From NCBI RefSeq assembly GCF_039534085.1, contig NZ_BAAAUT010000004.1, positions 124,001-188,000 on the forward strand: DNA of 64,000 bases. Direction: 5' to 3'. The DNA is from Planomonospora_B alba (GTDB lineage Bacteria > Actinomycetota > Actinomycetes > Streptosporangiales > Streptosporangiaceae). Under the pieces are notes generated by a model that was not told where the DNA came from, searched no databases, and saw only the letters and a program-made list of their open reading frames with translations. Within the stretch, counting starts at the first letter, position 1. Each line of letters starts with the position of its first letter. This document shows positions 27,745 to 36,764 of this stretch, in pieces. The position numbers and the translations under genes were made by a program.

Positions 27745-30700
27745 ATGACCATTTCCGCGGCTGTCCGCGCCGAACTGTTGAAAGGGCTGAGTCCCGAGGC
27801 GCAGGCCATCGTGACGTCCGACGCCCGACGTCTGCTGGTGATCGCCGGCGCCGGTACGGGCAAGACCGAAGCGATGGCCAGGCGGATCGCCTGGTGGCAC
27901 GCGCGCGACGGGATCCCGAAGGACCAGATCGTGGCCTTCACCTTCACCGAGCAGGCCGCCGAGGAGATGAAGTTCCGCATCCGGAAGTACATCCAGGTCG
28001 TGGAGGAGCCCGGCGCCGACTCCAGCCTGGGAGGGATGTACGTCGGCACGATCCACGGTTTCTGCCTGGACACCCTGCGCACGCTGTGGCCTGACGAATA
28101 TCACAACGACGACGTGGTCGACGACGTCGCCCGCTACGCCCTCATCCAGGAGGGGTACAACTACCTTCTCGGACTCGACGCACTGGAGAAGGCTCTGCAG
28201 GCGGAGTCGGGCAAGCCGTACTCCTCCCGCAGCCGGACGATCGAGTACTTCCTGCAGGCTTACGACCTTCTGAACGAATACGACCGGCTCGACGTCGAAC
28301 TCTCCTCCGAGCCCCGTCCCGACATCGGCGCGGAACAGGAGTGGTGCGAGCAGGCCCGGCTCCTGACGGAGGTCGGCGAGGGCGACGTGGCCGAAGCCTT
28401 CGCCCGGTCCGCCGCCCGCTACTACGCTTACCTCCGATGCAGGCACTTCCTGGACTTCAGTACGGCGCAGTCTGAGCTGACCCGCCGGCTCCGTGCCAAC
28501 GATGCGGCTCTGGCACGACTGCGCACATCGATCACCCACCTCGTCGTCGACGAGGTGCAGGACATCAACCCCGTCCAGGACGAGATCCGGCGCATGCTCG
28601 TCGATCAGGACGGCTGGCTGACCGCCGTCGGCGACCACCGTCAGGCCATCTACGGCTGGCGCGGCGGTCGCATCGACATCATGGCCGACCTCGCCGCCGA
28701 ACTCACGGCCGACGAGGACGGCGACGTCCTCGACTTGACCAGGAACTACCGCTCGACACCACGGATCATCGACGTCTCCAACCGTTGGAACGCCACGATC
28801 AACGTGCCGGGCACGATGTCCAGCCCGGACATGTCCCACGGTCGAGTCGGTCGTGTGGACGCCGACACCCAGCACATCGGAATCGTCGACTTCAACGGAG
28901 ACCGCGGGGAAGAGGCCGCGTGGATCGCCGCGACCGTCAAGGAACTGGTCCCCTCCCACAACCTCGGCGCCGCTCACGACACTCCCGACGGCGAGCGCGG
29001 CATCACCTACTCGGACGTCGCCGTACTCGTCCGCAGCAGCACCGACGCCCGGACCTACCTGCAGGCTCTCCGGGACGCCGGCATCCCGGCGGTCGTGAAA
29101 GCCGGACCGGATCTCTTCGCCCAGCCCGAAGTCCTCCTGTTCGCCGCAGCGCTGTCCCTCTCCGGCGGACGCGACACCTTCGTGGGCGCCGCCTGGAACA
29201 ACCGCTCGCTGCCCAGCCGGCTCAGGGACGTCCTGGGCGTCACAGACGCAGATCTTCCGGGTGCCGCCGAACGCGCCGTCCGTGCCGCCTTCAACGCCCT
29301 CGTCGGCGAAGGGCTGACCGTCGCCCCGGGCTCCGCCGACAGGGTCATCCGCGCCGCCAAGAGCATGGAGGCCCGGCTCGCCGGAACCCCCGTCGACCGA
29401 GCGGACATCGTCGCCCTCGAGACCCCTGAGCTCCGGAAGTGGTTGTCCGGCCGTGACCCGGTCCGCAGAGTCTTCCCGCAGACGATGCTTCAGTGGTTGA
29501 TGTCGGAAGCCGGCGTGTCCGCGTGGGACACACAGCACGACCGCGCCGTCGCCGCGATGTACCACCTCGGTCAGCTCAGCTCCCTCATCACGGGCATCGA
29601 GACGCCCGGATGGACGCGGGCAAAGTCCTATAAGCACCAGATCACCAGCCTGCTGCTGTGGGGGACCGAGTCCGCCCGCCCGCAGGAGGCGCCGCTCCTC
29701 TCCACACCCGACGCGGTCACCGTCACCACCATCCACAGCGTCAAGGGCCTGCAGTACGCCGCCGTGTTCGTGGCAGACGTGTGCTCCGCCCGCTTCCCGA
29801 GCAACAACGCCAAGAAGGCGCCGAAGCTCCCCTTCAACGGCCCGCTGGCTCAGGTCATCGACCCCGCCTCGCTCGCGGACAACGACGACAACGACGACGA
29901 ACGACGGTTGATGTACGTCGCGATCACCCGGGCCGAGCGGTTCCTCTACGTCTCCGCGTCCAAGCCCTCGAAGTTCTTCAAGGAGCTCAAGCGGATCATC
30001 GAGGACGCCGGCTCCCACGCCTGGGACTCCGCGGACGAGGTCCCGCACGCCATCCCCAACATCCGTCCGATCACCGGCGAGCGCAGCCGCGAGGACCGCC
30101 TGATCACCTCGTTCTCCGACCTCCGCTACTACCTGGAGTGCCCGCACGACTTCTACCTGCGCAAGGTCCTCGGATTCACCCCCACCATCGATCAGGCATT
30201 CGGCTACGGGCGCGGCGTCCACAACCTCATGCGCGCCGTCCACGCCGACCCCGGGCACTGGGCCGAACTCGCCCGGGACCCAGCCGCCCTCCGGCAAGCC
30301 GTCCAGGACCTCATCGATCGAGGCCTCTTCTACCTGCGGCACACCACGGGCGAGCCGGCCGAGAACATGCGCCGTCGCGGGGTCGAGATCGTCACCGACT
30401 ACGTGCAGACCTACGTCGACGAGCTCCGCCGTCTCACCTTCGAGCCCGAGCGGGAGTTCGAGGTGCTCGTCCCCGGCGAGGACGTGCTCGTCTCCGGCGC
30501 CATCGACGTCGTACGCCTCGACTCCCCGCCTCGAGTCACGATCATCGACTTCAAGTCCGGGGAGCGCGAGACCGACAAGCACGACGCCCTCGACGAGGAC
30601 GAAATGAAGCTCCAGGTCTCCCTCTACGCCGTAGCGGCCCGTCAGGAGCTCGAGTACGAACCCGAGCGGGGGTTGGTCCGCTACCTGGGCGAGAAGGACC

Positions 30701-30894
30701 GTTCACGCAAGGAGCTGGACGTCCCCCTCGACCAGAAGACCATCGACGACAGCCTGGCGACGGTGAAAGCCCTCGCGGGCGGCATTCAGCGCCGCCAGTT
30801 CCGCTCAGGTCCTCACAAGCCGGACAAGAACGGCGGGCATCGCTGCGTCACCTGCGACTGGTCCCGGATCTGCGGCTTGAGCAGGAGCTCGTAG
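27745..30894 (+). CDS. UvrD/Rep-type helicase with C-terminal PD-(D/E)XK and Fe-S cysteines
   Basis: 1049 aa. SF1A motifs: GAGTGKT (~35-41), FTFTEQAAEEM, GTIHGFC, VVDEVQD (~267-273), LTRNYRST, TIHSVKGLQY and YVAITRAER. The C-terminal ~250 residues carry an AddB/RecB-like nuclease: SFSDLRYYLECP, FGYGRGVHNLM, GAIDVVRL and IIDFKSG, with a final RCVTC...RIC. One Cys before and three at the end are the usual ligands of the 4Fe-4S cluster that pins this nuclease fold. The likely activity is ATP-driven unwinding with strand degradation. It follows operon B on the same strand after 172 bases and is the probable motor of module B, replacing the DUF4011 helicase of module A. All motifs are present. Confidence 0.88.
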   Translation: MTISAAVRAELLKGLSPEAQAIVTSDARRLLVIAGAGTGKTEAMARRIAWWHARDGIPKDQIVAFTFTEQAAEEMKFRIRKYIQVVEEPGADSSLGGMYVGTIHGFCLDTLRTLWPDEYHNDDVVDDVARYALIQEGYNYLLGLDALEKALQAESGKPYSSRSRTIEYFLQAYDLLNEYDRLDVELSSEPRPDIGAEQEWCEQARLLTEVGEGDVAEAFARSAARYYAYLRCRHFLDFSTAQSELTRRLRANDAALARLRTSITHLVVDEVQDINPVQDEIRRMLVDQDGWLTAVGDHRQAIYGWRGGRIDIMADLAAELTADEDGDVLDLTRNYRSTPRIIDVSNRWNATINVPGTMSSPDMSHGRVGRVDADTQHIGIVDFNGDRGEEAAWIAATVKELVPSHNLGAAHDTPDGERGITYSDVAVLVRSSTDARTYLQALRDAGIPAVVKAGPDLFAQPEVLLFAAALSLSGGRDTFVGAAWNNRSLPSRLRDVLGVTDADLPGAAERAVRAAFNALVGEGLTVAPGSADRVIRAAKSMEARLAGTPVDRADIVALETPELRKWLSGRDPVRRVFPQTMLQWLMSEAGVSAWDTQHDRAVAAMYHLGQLSSLITGIETPGWTRAKSYKHQITSLLLWGTESARPQEAPLLSTPDAVTVTTIHSVKGLQYAAVFVADVCSARFPSNNAKKAPKLPFNGPLAQVIDPASLADNDDNDDERRLMYVAITRAERFLYVSASKPSKFFKELKRIIEDAGSHAWDSADEVPHAIPNIRPITGERSREDRLITSFSDLRYYLECPHDFYLRKVLGFTPTIDQAFGYGRGVHNLMRAVHADPGHWAELARDPAALRQAVQDLIDRGLFYLRHTTGEPAENMRRRGVEIVTDYVQTYVDELRRLTFEPEREFEVLVPGEDVLVSGAIDVVRLDSPPRVTIIDFKSGERETDKHDALDEDEMKLQVSLYAVAARQELEYEPERGLVRYLGEKDRSRKELDVPLDQKTIDDSLATVKALAGGIQRRQFRSGPHKPDKNGGHRCVTCDWSRICGLSRSS

Positions 30895-31060
30895 ACGGCG
30901 TAGCGGGGATGCCTCCCGCCGAGGTGCCTGCAGCCGGGCGCTGAAGCTCGGCGGTCGCCGCGCCGCCCCTCGTCCGTCTCCGTCGTCGAGCGGTGAGGAA
31001 CGGATCACCGGCACCGGTGGTCCGGTTTGGCCCGTGCGGAGAGCTCCAGCGAGACGGCGA

Positions 31061-31513
31061 TCACTGATCCCGTCTCGCCGTCTGTGCGGCTCGGGCGGTA
31101 TGGACTGCCGCCGCGACGCGCTGCGCCGCTTCCGTGGGGTCCTCGTGTTCCCAGATCCTGATGACCGACCAGCCTGCTTCCTTGAGCAGGCGGTCGGTGT
31201 CCGCGTCCCGTTCCCGGTTGACGCGGACCTTCTCCGCCCAATAAGTGGAATTGGTCTTGGCCACGCTGTGATGCTCGGGGCATCCGTGCCAGAAACAGCC
31301 GTCGAGGAAGACCGCGATGCGGAGCCTCGGGAAGACGAGGTCGGCCGTCCGGCGACGTCCAGGAAGAGGACGAACGGCGACCCGGTAACGCAAGCCGAGA
31401 GCATGCACGGCTCGTCGCAAGGCAAGCTCCGGTTTGGTATCACGCCCCTTGTTGGACTTCATACTCGCCCGGACAGCATCGCTTGAAGCCCACGACTCCG
31501 CTCTCGAACCCAT
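31061..31513 (-). CDS. vsr: very short patch repair (Vsr) endonuclease
   Basis: 150 aa from ATG 31513; longer starts are possible, but the family begins close to MKSNKGRDTKPE. LRYRVAVRPLPG, TADLVF (catalytic Asp region), FLDGCFWHGCPEH and WAEKVRVNRERD with WSVIRIWEHE are classic Vsr motifs, including zinc-binding Cys/His residues. Vsr nicks beside T:G mismatches produced when 5-methylcytosine deaminates, which fits the C5-methyltransferase at 34047. It is convergent with the UvrD gene and lies about 300 bases downstream of the AspBHI-like endonuclease on the same strand; that gap holds nothing recognisable. The complete domain suggests an active enzyme. Confidence 0.88.
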   Translation of the reverse strand: MGSRAESWASSDAVRASMKSNKGRDTKPELALRRAVHALGLRYRVAVRPLPGRRRTADLVFPRLRIAVFLDGCFWHGCPEHHSVAKTNSTYWAEKVRVNRERDADTDRLLKEAGWSVIRIWEHEDPTEAAQRVAAAVHTARAAQTARRDQ

Positions 31514-31818
31514 GAGATCCAAGGTACGGCGGCAGAGCACCGGAGGTATGCATAAGCAGGTGCCAACCGCGGTTTCCACAAGCATCTCGGCGAACGAGAT
31601 CATCGGTCAGCGAGGAGGAGAGGGAGCCGCCAGTCGCATGCGACTCCCTCCGGAAACCATACGTATAAGGCTCCAGCAATCCTGGAGATAAGCACCCCTT
31701 CCAGTCGGCCACGGGCATCGGTCATTCCCCTAGAGGCCGCGCCGCATGATCACCTATGTGTGCATCAACAGCGGAAGCGGAAGGAAACGTTTCGGATCAG
31801 ACGCGCGATCTCGCCTCG

Positions 31819-33120
31819 TCACGCCAGCAGGATTTCTTCCGGCCGCCGACTGGTCACCTCGACCGTTCCCGTATCGATTATGTGTTCAATACAGGACTGC
31901 AGGTCGCCGCCATGATCATCGCGAGCCATGCCTCGCAGTTCGCGGACGAGGTCCATGCCGTTGATGAGCAGGACCGGGTACTGATCCTCGACCATCTCGA
32001 GCTGAGCCGCTTCGGAGTAAGCCCCAGTGGTGACGTAGACGCCGATCCAGCCCCGACGGAGCCTCGCCACGACTCGAGCGATCTGTTCAGCGGAAACAGT
32101 GCTATCGGGTTTGATGCACTTAGCTTGTCCGAGAACCACCAAGCCGGTGCCGGCCAGGCCACTGCCGATGTCCAGCCTGCCGACGAAGTCCGCCCCACCG
32201 TCTCCGGATCTACGGGTCAGCCAACCTTCGCGGTAGTTCCGGCCGCCTCCACCGAGCACACGGGCCGCCACAGCCGAAGCGAGGGCTTCGAAATCATGCT
32301 TGCGACCATCGAAGAACTTGTATATCAGGTGCAGGTCTGACTCGTCCCGACTCCTGGGTTCCGGGCGCTGATCGCGCACCTTGACTACACGGTTACGGGC
32401 GACTCTCCGGCGCACCCGCGGCAACGCCGAATGCCCGCGCTCAACCCACTCCCGCCATGCTTGGGGAGCCAAGGAAAGTGCCTCTTCATCCGAAACCGAC
32501 GGATCTCTACGTGCGTTGATCCAGTCCCAATCAACCCGATCGCCCTCGGCCACAAGATCTATGACCGCTATGTCGTAGACGTAGTTCGTGAAGGTGGTCC
32601 TCTCACGACCCGCCCATTGAACGATCCTTTCGGTTCGCTCGATGAGGCCTACGCCGCAGAATTCGACATACCCTTTGACCTTGCCGTTCCTCGACACCGC
32701 ACGGAACAACATGAGCGGGGTGGTCGCGATGCGCTGTTCCGCAGTGGGAGCCTGGTGACCGTCGAATGCCTCGAGCAGCGTAGCGTTACCCTTCACTTCT
32801 CCCGGCAGTGTCGAGACACCCGCCTTGCTGTCTCCGAAGTACCGGACATGCCCGTTGTCGAGGTCGAAGACGTCATGCCATGGTGTCTGCTCACTGCCGG
32901 CCTTCCACGGGCTCGAACGAATCAGTACAGCGGGCCGTCGCGCACCGGCAGCACTCTGAACACGCGCCATCCCATTGATGCCCGCCTCAAGCAACGCTCG
33001 CTTCTGGCCAGGACAGTGCGTGACGAAGTGGAAGTTCGGGTAACCATCGATCACCGGAAGGCTCTCGTCCTTCGCACTGGTATAGCGCAGCACGTCTCCG
33101 ACCTTCAGCGTCCTGCCCAT
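31819..33120 (-). CDS. AspBHI-like / Mrr-type restriction endonuclease
   Basis: 433 aa from ATG 33120, chosen over an ATG 7 codons upstream because GGGAG lies at good spacing. The C-terminal ~150 residues form an Mrr-like nuclease: GDGGADFVGR ... LVVLGQAKC (the D...QxK catalytic pattern) followed by VYVTTGAYS. The N-terminal ~230 residues (VGDVLRY..., HDVFDLDNG.VRYFGDSK, YVEFCGVG, TFTNYVYDIAVID) resemble the SRA-like recognition domain of modification-dependent AspBHI-type enzymes. If so it would cut DNA carrying modified cytosine. Alternatively it is a conventional type II partner of the nearby methyltransferase. It is transcribed toward vsr. Confidence 0.75.
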   Translation of the reverse strand: MGRTLKVGDVLRYTSAKDESLPVIDGYPNFHFVTHCPGQKRALLEAGINGMARVQSAAGARRPAVLIRSSPWKAGSEQTPWHDVFDLDNGHVRYFGDSKAGVSTLPGEVKGNATLLEAFDGHQAPTAEQRIATTPLMLFRAVSRNGKVKGYVEFCGVGLIERTERIVQWAGRERTTFTNYVYDIAVIDLVAEGDRVDWDWINARRDPSVSDEEALSLAPQAWREWVERGHSALPRVRRRVARNRVVKVRDQRPEPRSRDESDLHLIYKFFDGRKHDFEALASAVAARVLGGGGRNYREGWLTRRSGDGGADFVGRLDIGSGLAGTGLVVLGQAKCIKPDSTVSAEQIARVVARLRRGWIGVYVTTGAYSEAAQLEMVEDQYPVLLINGMDLVRELRGMARDDHGGDLQSCIEHIIDTGTVEVTSRRPEEILLA

Positions 33121-33687
33121 ATTTTCTCCCGCGACTCTCAATCGTGCCCTATGCGCTTAGTCCACGGCAGCTTAAGGTTCCGCACCGACAAACTTCTGCG
33201 GCTCATCTGAGGCGGTCTCGTTCAGAACACGTACAACAGCACAGTGATCAGATCATGAGACGGTTCCGCCGGCACCGAGATGAGTCTTGTTGAGGCGAGC
33301 ATCCGGACCAGTCGTCGTTCGTCAGGTGCATGCACTACGAGCACCGGGCCCACCGCAGGCGCTCGAGCGACGCCCCCGACACTCAGCATCATCACCTGGA
33401 CATGCACAGCGATGACGACTCCAGCCCAATCATCACTATATGTGATAGAGCAGACACAAATTGGAGTAGATCCATCTACCCAGCCATCTCACAGATCACC
33501 TGCTATACGGGCGCTCTCTGCGACCTGGGAGTCCGTCGGTCGACCGCACCGACGGGCAGGGAGATCTCCGTTTCTCGCCGCATCAGCGGAAGAAGCGACG
33601 ACACCCCTCGGAGTTCCCGGGCTTGATCCGGCTCCCACGATGGATATCCGCATGAGGTCGAGCTCCCGCCTGGACCGCCGAAAGCCC
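33121..33687. other. gap between endonuclease and small DNA-binding gene
   Basis: No confident gene. A 61-codon minus-strand frame (33222-33407) reads plausibly (GPVLVVHAPDERRLVRMLAS) but has no homologous signature I know and no clear ribosome site. Composition is lower in GC than the flanks around 33400-33500, which would suit a promoter for the endonuclease gene. Confidence 0.35.
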
Positions 33688-33909
33688 TCAAGGTCTGTCG
33701 CCACCTGCTTCTGCAGCGCACGAAGGATCTGAGCAGATCGGAGTCGGGCGGGGAGGGAGTTCATCGGTATCCCCGACAAGCCAGGACAGGAAGCCGATGA
33801 TGTGGGCGTTCATGTTGGAGCCCACCGCGGCGACGGCCTCCTTCGCTCGCCTGTGGAGCTCCGGATCCGGTCGGTACACCGCGGAAGCGTACTTGTGCTT
33901 GTTGGGCAT
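33688..33909 (-). CDS. small Arc/ribbon-helix-helix-like protein
   Basis: 73 aa. The pattern YRPDPELHRRAKEAVAAVGSNMNAHIIGFLSWLV (basic strand, two helices, an N-rich turn) resembles ribbon-helix-helix or HicB/Arc-type DNA-binding proteins of actinobacteria; the last ~20 residues are a disordered tail. It is divergent from the methyltransferase gene, 137 bases away, so it could control that promoter as restriction-modification C proteins do. It could also be a lone antitoxin; no toxin gene is adjacent. Confidence 0.55.
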   Translation of the reverse strand: MPNKHKYASAVYRPDPELHRRAKEAVAAVGSNMNAHIIGFLSWLVGDTDELPPRPTPICSDPSCAAEAGGDRP

Positions 33910-34046
33910 GGATCCACCATGTCACGGTGGCCGGCCACCGGGAACAGAGAGTATGCTTACCCGGTCATGGGGAGCTTCAAAGGTGCATCGGTAGTCAGCG
34001 CATGCAGACCCTGCCGCCTCTGACCCCCTCGAAGCCAGGAGAGCAC

Positions 34047-35087
34047 GTGCACGCCCACGGAATTGTGGATCTGTTCGCCGGACCCGGTGGACTGGATGTG
34101 GCGGCTACCTGGCTGGGTATCCCCGCGATCGGCATCGAGCTGGATGACAACGCGTGCACCACCCGTAGAGCAGCTGGGCTACGCACCGAGCAAGGGGACG
34201 TGCGGGACTGGGGACCGGAAAAGTTCCCAGAAGCCAACATTCTTGCGGCCGGGCCCCCATGTCAGACGTATACCGTGGCAGGATCCGGTACCGGGCGTCA
34301 GGACCTGGACAACGTACTCAGCTTTGCCAAGCGCATGGCTAACGGCGAAGACGTCACCGCAGACCTGGCGAAGCTGTCGGACCCGCGGACGGCTTTGGTG
34401 TTGGAACCTCTCCGATGGGTGCTCGAGGCGATAGAAATCGGACGCCCATACGACGCGATCATCCTGGAACAAGTACCGGCCGTCATGCCCGTCTGGGCAG
34501 TGATGGACGAGATCCTCGTGGGCTTGGACTACTCCGTGGACCATGGCGTGCTGCGCACGGAGCAATACGGAGTGCCGCAGACTCGCCGTCGTGCAGTCCT
34601 CATCGCCCGCCGTAGAGACAAGGGCAGCGTGACGCTACCCACGGCGACCCATCATCCTTACCGCAAGGGAGCCCCCCGGCCCGAGGAAGCCGAAGGTATC
34701 AAGCCTTGGGTTGCGATGGGTGAGGTCCTCCGGCGACCGAAGCCTTTCGTTGTCATATCCAATTACGGCACCGGCGGCGATCCCAAAGTTCGGGGGCAGC
34801 GCAATTCCACCGAGCCGTCTGCCACCGTCACCGGAAAAATCTCCCGCAATCGGGTGTTAACCGATGGCACATTTTCCCGCTTCAGCAACGCCGAGGCAGG
34901 GTTATTGCAGACCTTCCCTCCTGATTACCCATGGGGCGGCAGCGACGTCTCTCAGCAGATAGGAAACGCCATCCCACCGCTGCTTGCCGCCCATGTCATC
35001 GTTGCAGCACTCGGTCTCGATCCCGAACTCCTCAACGATTTAACAGCATCAAACTTGCCACTATGGTCCGAGACCACAGCCCATTAG
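34047..35087 (+). CDS. dcm: DNA (cytosine-5-)-methyltransferase
   Basis: 346 aa from GTG 34047, with AGGAGAG just upstream; an ATG at 34002 is an alternative. Motif I is LFAGPGG (~9-15), motif IV AAGPPCQTY with the catalytic Cys (~72), motif VI ILEQVP (EQV where ENV is usual), motif VIII QTRRRAVLIA, and motif X QQIGNAIPP. Motif order is canonical, and the short target-recognition region between VIII and IX (~245-290) suits a short target. It transfers a methyl group from SAM to cytosine C5 in DNA. Codon use is a little less GC-rich than in the modules. It is the only methyltransferase gene intact in the window and so the probable self-mark for the island; the target sequence is unknown. Vsr nearby supports 5mC formation. 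Confidence 0.88.
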   Translation: MHAHGIVDLFAGPGGLDVAATWLGIPAIGIELDDNACTTRRAAGLRTEQGDVRDWGPEKFPEANILAAGPPCQTYTVAGSGTGRQDLDNVLSFAKRMANGEDVTADLAKLSDPRTALVLEPLRWVLEAIEIGRPYDAIILEQVPAVMPVWAVMDEILVGLDYSVDHGVLRTEQYGVPQTRRRAVLIARRRDKGSVTLPTATHHPYRKGAPRPEEAEGIKPWVAMGEVLRRPKPFVVISNYGTGGDPKVRGQRNSTEPSATVTGKISRNRVLTDGTFSRFSNAEAGLLQTFPPDYPWGGSDVSQQIGNAIPPLLAAHVIVAALGLDPELLNDLTASNLPLWSETTAH

Positions 35088-35309
35088 ATCTCTCCTGCGC
35101 CTGCCGAAAATTGCTTCGACACAGCTCATGCAGTACGCAAGTACCCGTAGAAGGCTTCACTGAGCCGATCCCGCCGGCGTATGTTCAGAACGGCGATCCG
35201 TGCCGGATCTCTGAGCTATTTTCATCTCGTATGATCAAGGACGCGCCAGCCTGACAGTGGGAAAACACGGCGCCTGGTGCAACTTGTTGTGTGCGGCCTC
35301 GTTGATGTC

Positions 35310-35432
35310 TCACAGCTCAGGAATCGGCCGTGGCTCAATCAGCCGTTCCAGGACGAATCCGGCGGTCAGCAGTCCACCCAGGAACGTCTCCAACGGCATG
35401 CGCTGGAAGCGGATCGTCTGCCAGCTGGTCGA
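35310..35432 (-). pseudogene. C-terminal relic of a class I SAM methyltransferase
   Basis: The minus-strand stretch MPLETFLGGLLTAGFVLERL followed by EPRPIPEL and a stop is the familiar tail of small-molecule SAM-dependent methyltransferases. It has no start or SAM-binding motif: upstream it runs directly into transposase-like sequence near 35430. It is an isolated remnant, left by a deletion or an insertion event. Confidence 0.55.
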
Positions 35433-35560
35433 TCGGAACGAGCGTGCCGTCGAGGACGGTATAGCCGGGCAGGAGTCCTTCCGTACGGCGATGCACACAT
35501 TGTCGACACGACAGCGAGCAGATCGACGCTCCACGTACGTGGCTCAATACTGCTTCGGCC
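35428..35560 (-). pseudogene. IS5-like transposase fragment
   Basis: The minus-strand reading GYTVLDGTLVPIDQLAD matches the well-known DDE-region signature of IS5-family transposases (LDGTL.PID). Only about 20-25 codons are recognisable, cut off where the methyltransferase relic begins. The rest of the 35088-35869 gap holds nothing further that I can recognise. Confidence 0.5.
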
Positions 35561-35869
35561 TGCTGGACGACTTCATCCGCTCAGCCTGGCTTCATCCTCG
35601 AGCCGCCGTAACGTCAGCCCTTCAGCCCCAGCTACTGCCGGACTGTTCCAGCAAAACTCGATCATGAATTCTTGGGCGCCCCGTGTGACTGCCTGAGACC
35701 GTCCAGAGCATTCACCGCCTACTGTTAGCATACATGCGACGATCCGACCGTTGCGATTTCGATCTAGAATTACTGATCGCTATCTTTCCATACGGATTCC
35801 GTCTTCTCAAAGCCGACCCCGGGTGACATTTACCTGAGACACAAAAATGATCATGAAAGGATTGTAGTG

Positions 35870-36742
35870 ATGGCCAAGAGGACTACAGAGGCCCTTAATG
35901 TCGAAGTAGACGATCCAGCCCTTTCGCTTGTGGGTTGGAGGATCGAAGATATCCGAGCCCGCCTGGTAACCATACCCGACGGGAAGAACAATTACGTCCA
36001 GTATGTCGACGTCTCCGGAACCGCTCGCTTCCATTCAGAGGATTGGCTTGACAGATTCAGTAGGAGCCCTTTCGTCCCTCCAATAGTTATAACGTTCAAC
36101 CGGCGCGACTCTGTCACACCTCCAAGTTATAAGCTAACCACCCTCGAAAGCATTAAGACCGCAAAGAATACGCCTGTACGGATAATAGAGTCGAGTTATC
36201 CATGGGAATGCAAGAAGCCCTACACGCCGCACGACCTTGACCTAAGGATCACGGCCTATGACATAATTCAGACGACAGGTTCTGATTTCAGCCTGCCCCC
36301 CAAAAAGTCTTCAATTCTACCAGTTGAAATAGTGGACGAGACTACCCTTAGATCCGTTCTATTGAAGCCAGAAAATGTACTAGCATACATTCTCCGCGAC
36401 AAATACAAAGAGGAACTCCGCGTTCACGCTCAAGGAATCCTTGAGTTCGGTTCCGTTGACGAACTCCTCGAAGAGGACTGGCACAATCCAGGCTTGACGC
36501 TCAATGATAATCATCCTTTCGAGATAGAAGTACCGAAAATCTCGATCGACATCCTTGACGACGAAGACTTCTTCCTCGAAACTCATGAAGTCGGTCTATA
36601 TAGCTGCATCCCGGTGAATGCATCAGGGAAATTGCCGAGTCGCCAGCCGCGATGGACCGTAAGCACCGGAGAAGATATCGATACATATATGGGAGAACCT
36701 GCTCGCGCGATCGTCCGCATCGTTGATCCTGAAGCCACGTAA
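35870..36742 (+). CDS. low-GC orphan gene
   Basis: About 290 aa from ATG 35870 (a GTG lies one codon earlier; AAGG is upstream). GC is markedly lower than everywhere else in the window, with many AT-ending codons (ATA, AAA, TTA-like use), which suggests recent acquisition. The protein is soluble and acidic, rich in beta-type segments (LVGWRIEDIRARLVTIPDG, VGLYSCIPVNASG), and lacks any motif I recognise. It sits between two transposase relics, so it was probably brought in by mobile DNA. It could be an uncharacterised defence or anti-defence cargo gene; there is no direct support for either. Confidence 0.65.
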   Translation: MAKRTTEALNVEVDDPALSLVGWRIEDIRARLVTIPDGKNNYVQYVDVSGTARFHSEDWLDRFSRSPFVPPIVITFNRRDSVTPPSYKLTTLESIKTAKNTPVRIIESSYPWECKKPYTPHDLDLRITAYDIIQTTGSDFSLPPKKSSILPVEIVDETTLRSVLLKPENVLAYILRDKYKEELRVHAQGILEFGSVDELLEEDWHNPGLTLNDNHPFEIEVPKISIDILDDEDFFLETHEVGLYSCIPVNASGKLPSRQPRWTVSTGEDIDTYMGEPARAIVRIVDPEAT

Positions 36743-36764
36743 ACACGAAAGAGCTTCTGACCAG

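Noticed and set aside
27583..30582. 999-codon minus-strand open frame over the UvrD gene
   Set aside because: Shadow frame; no motif, whereas the plus strand has all SF1A motifs.
31756..32340. plus-strand frame of 194 codons opposite the AspBHI-like gene
   Set aside because: No ribosome site or domain; the minus strand has the Mrr motifs.
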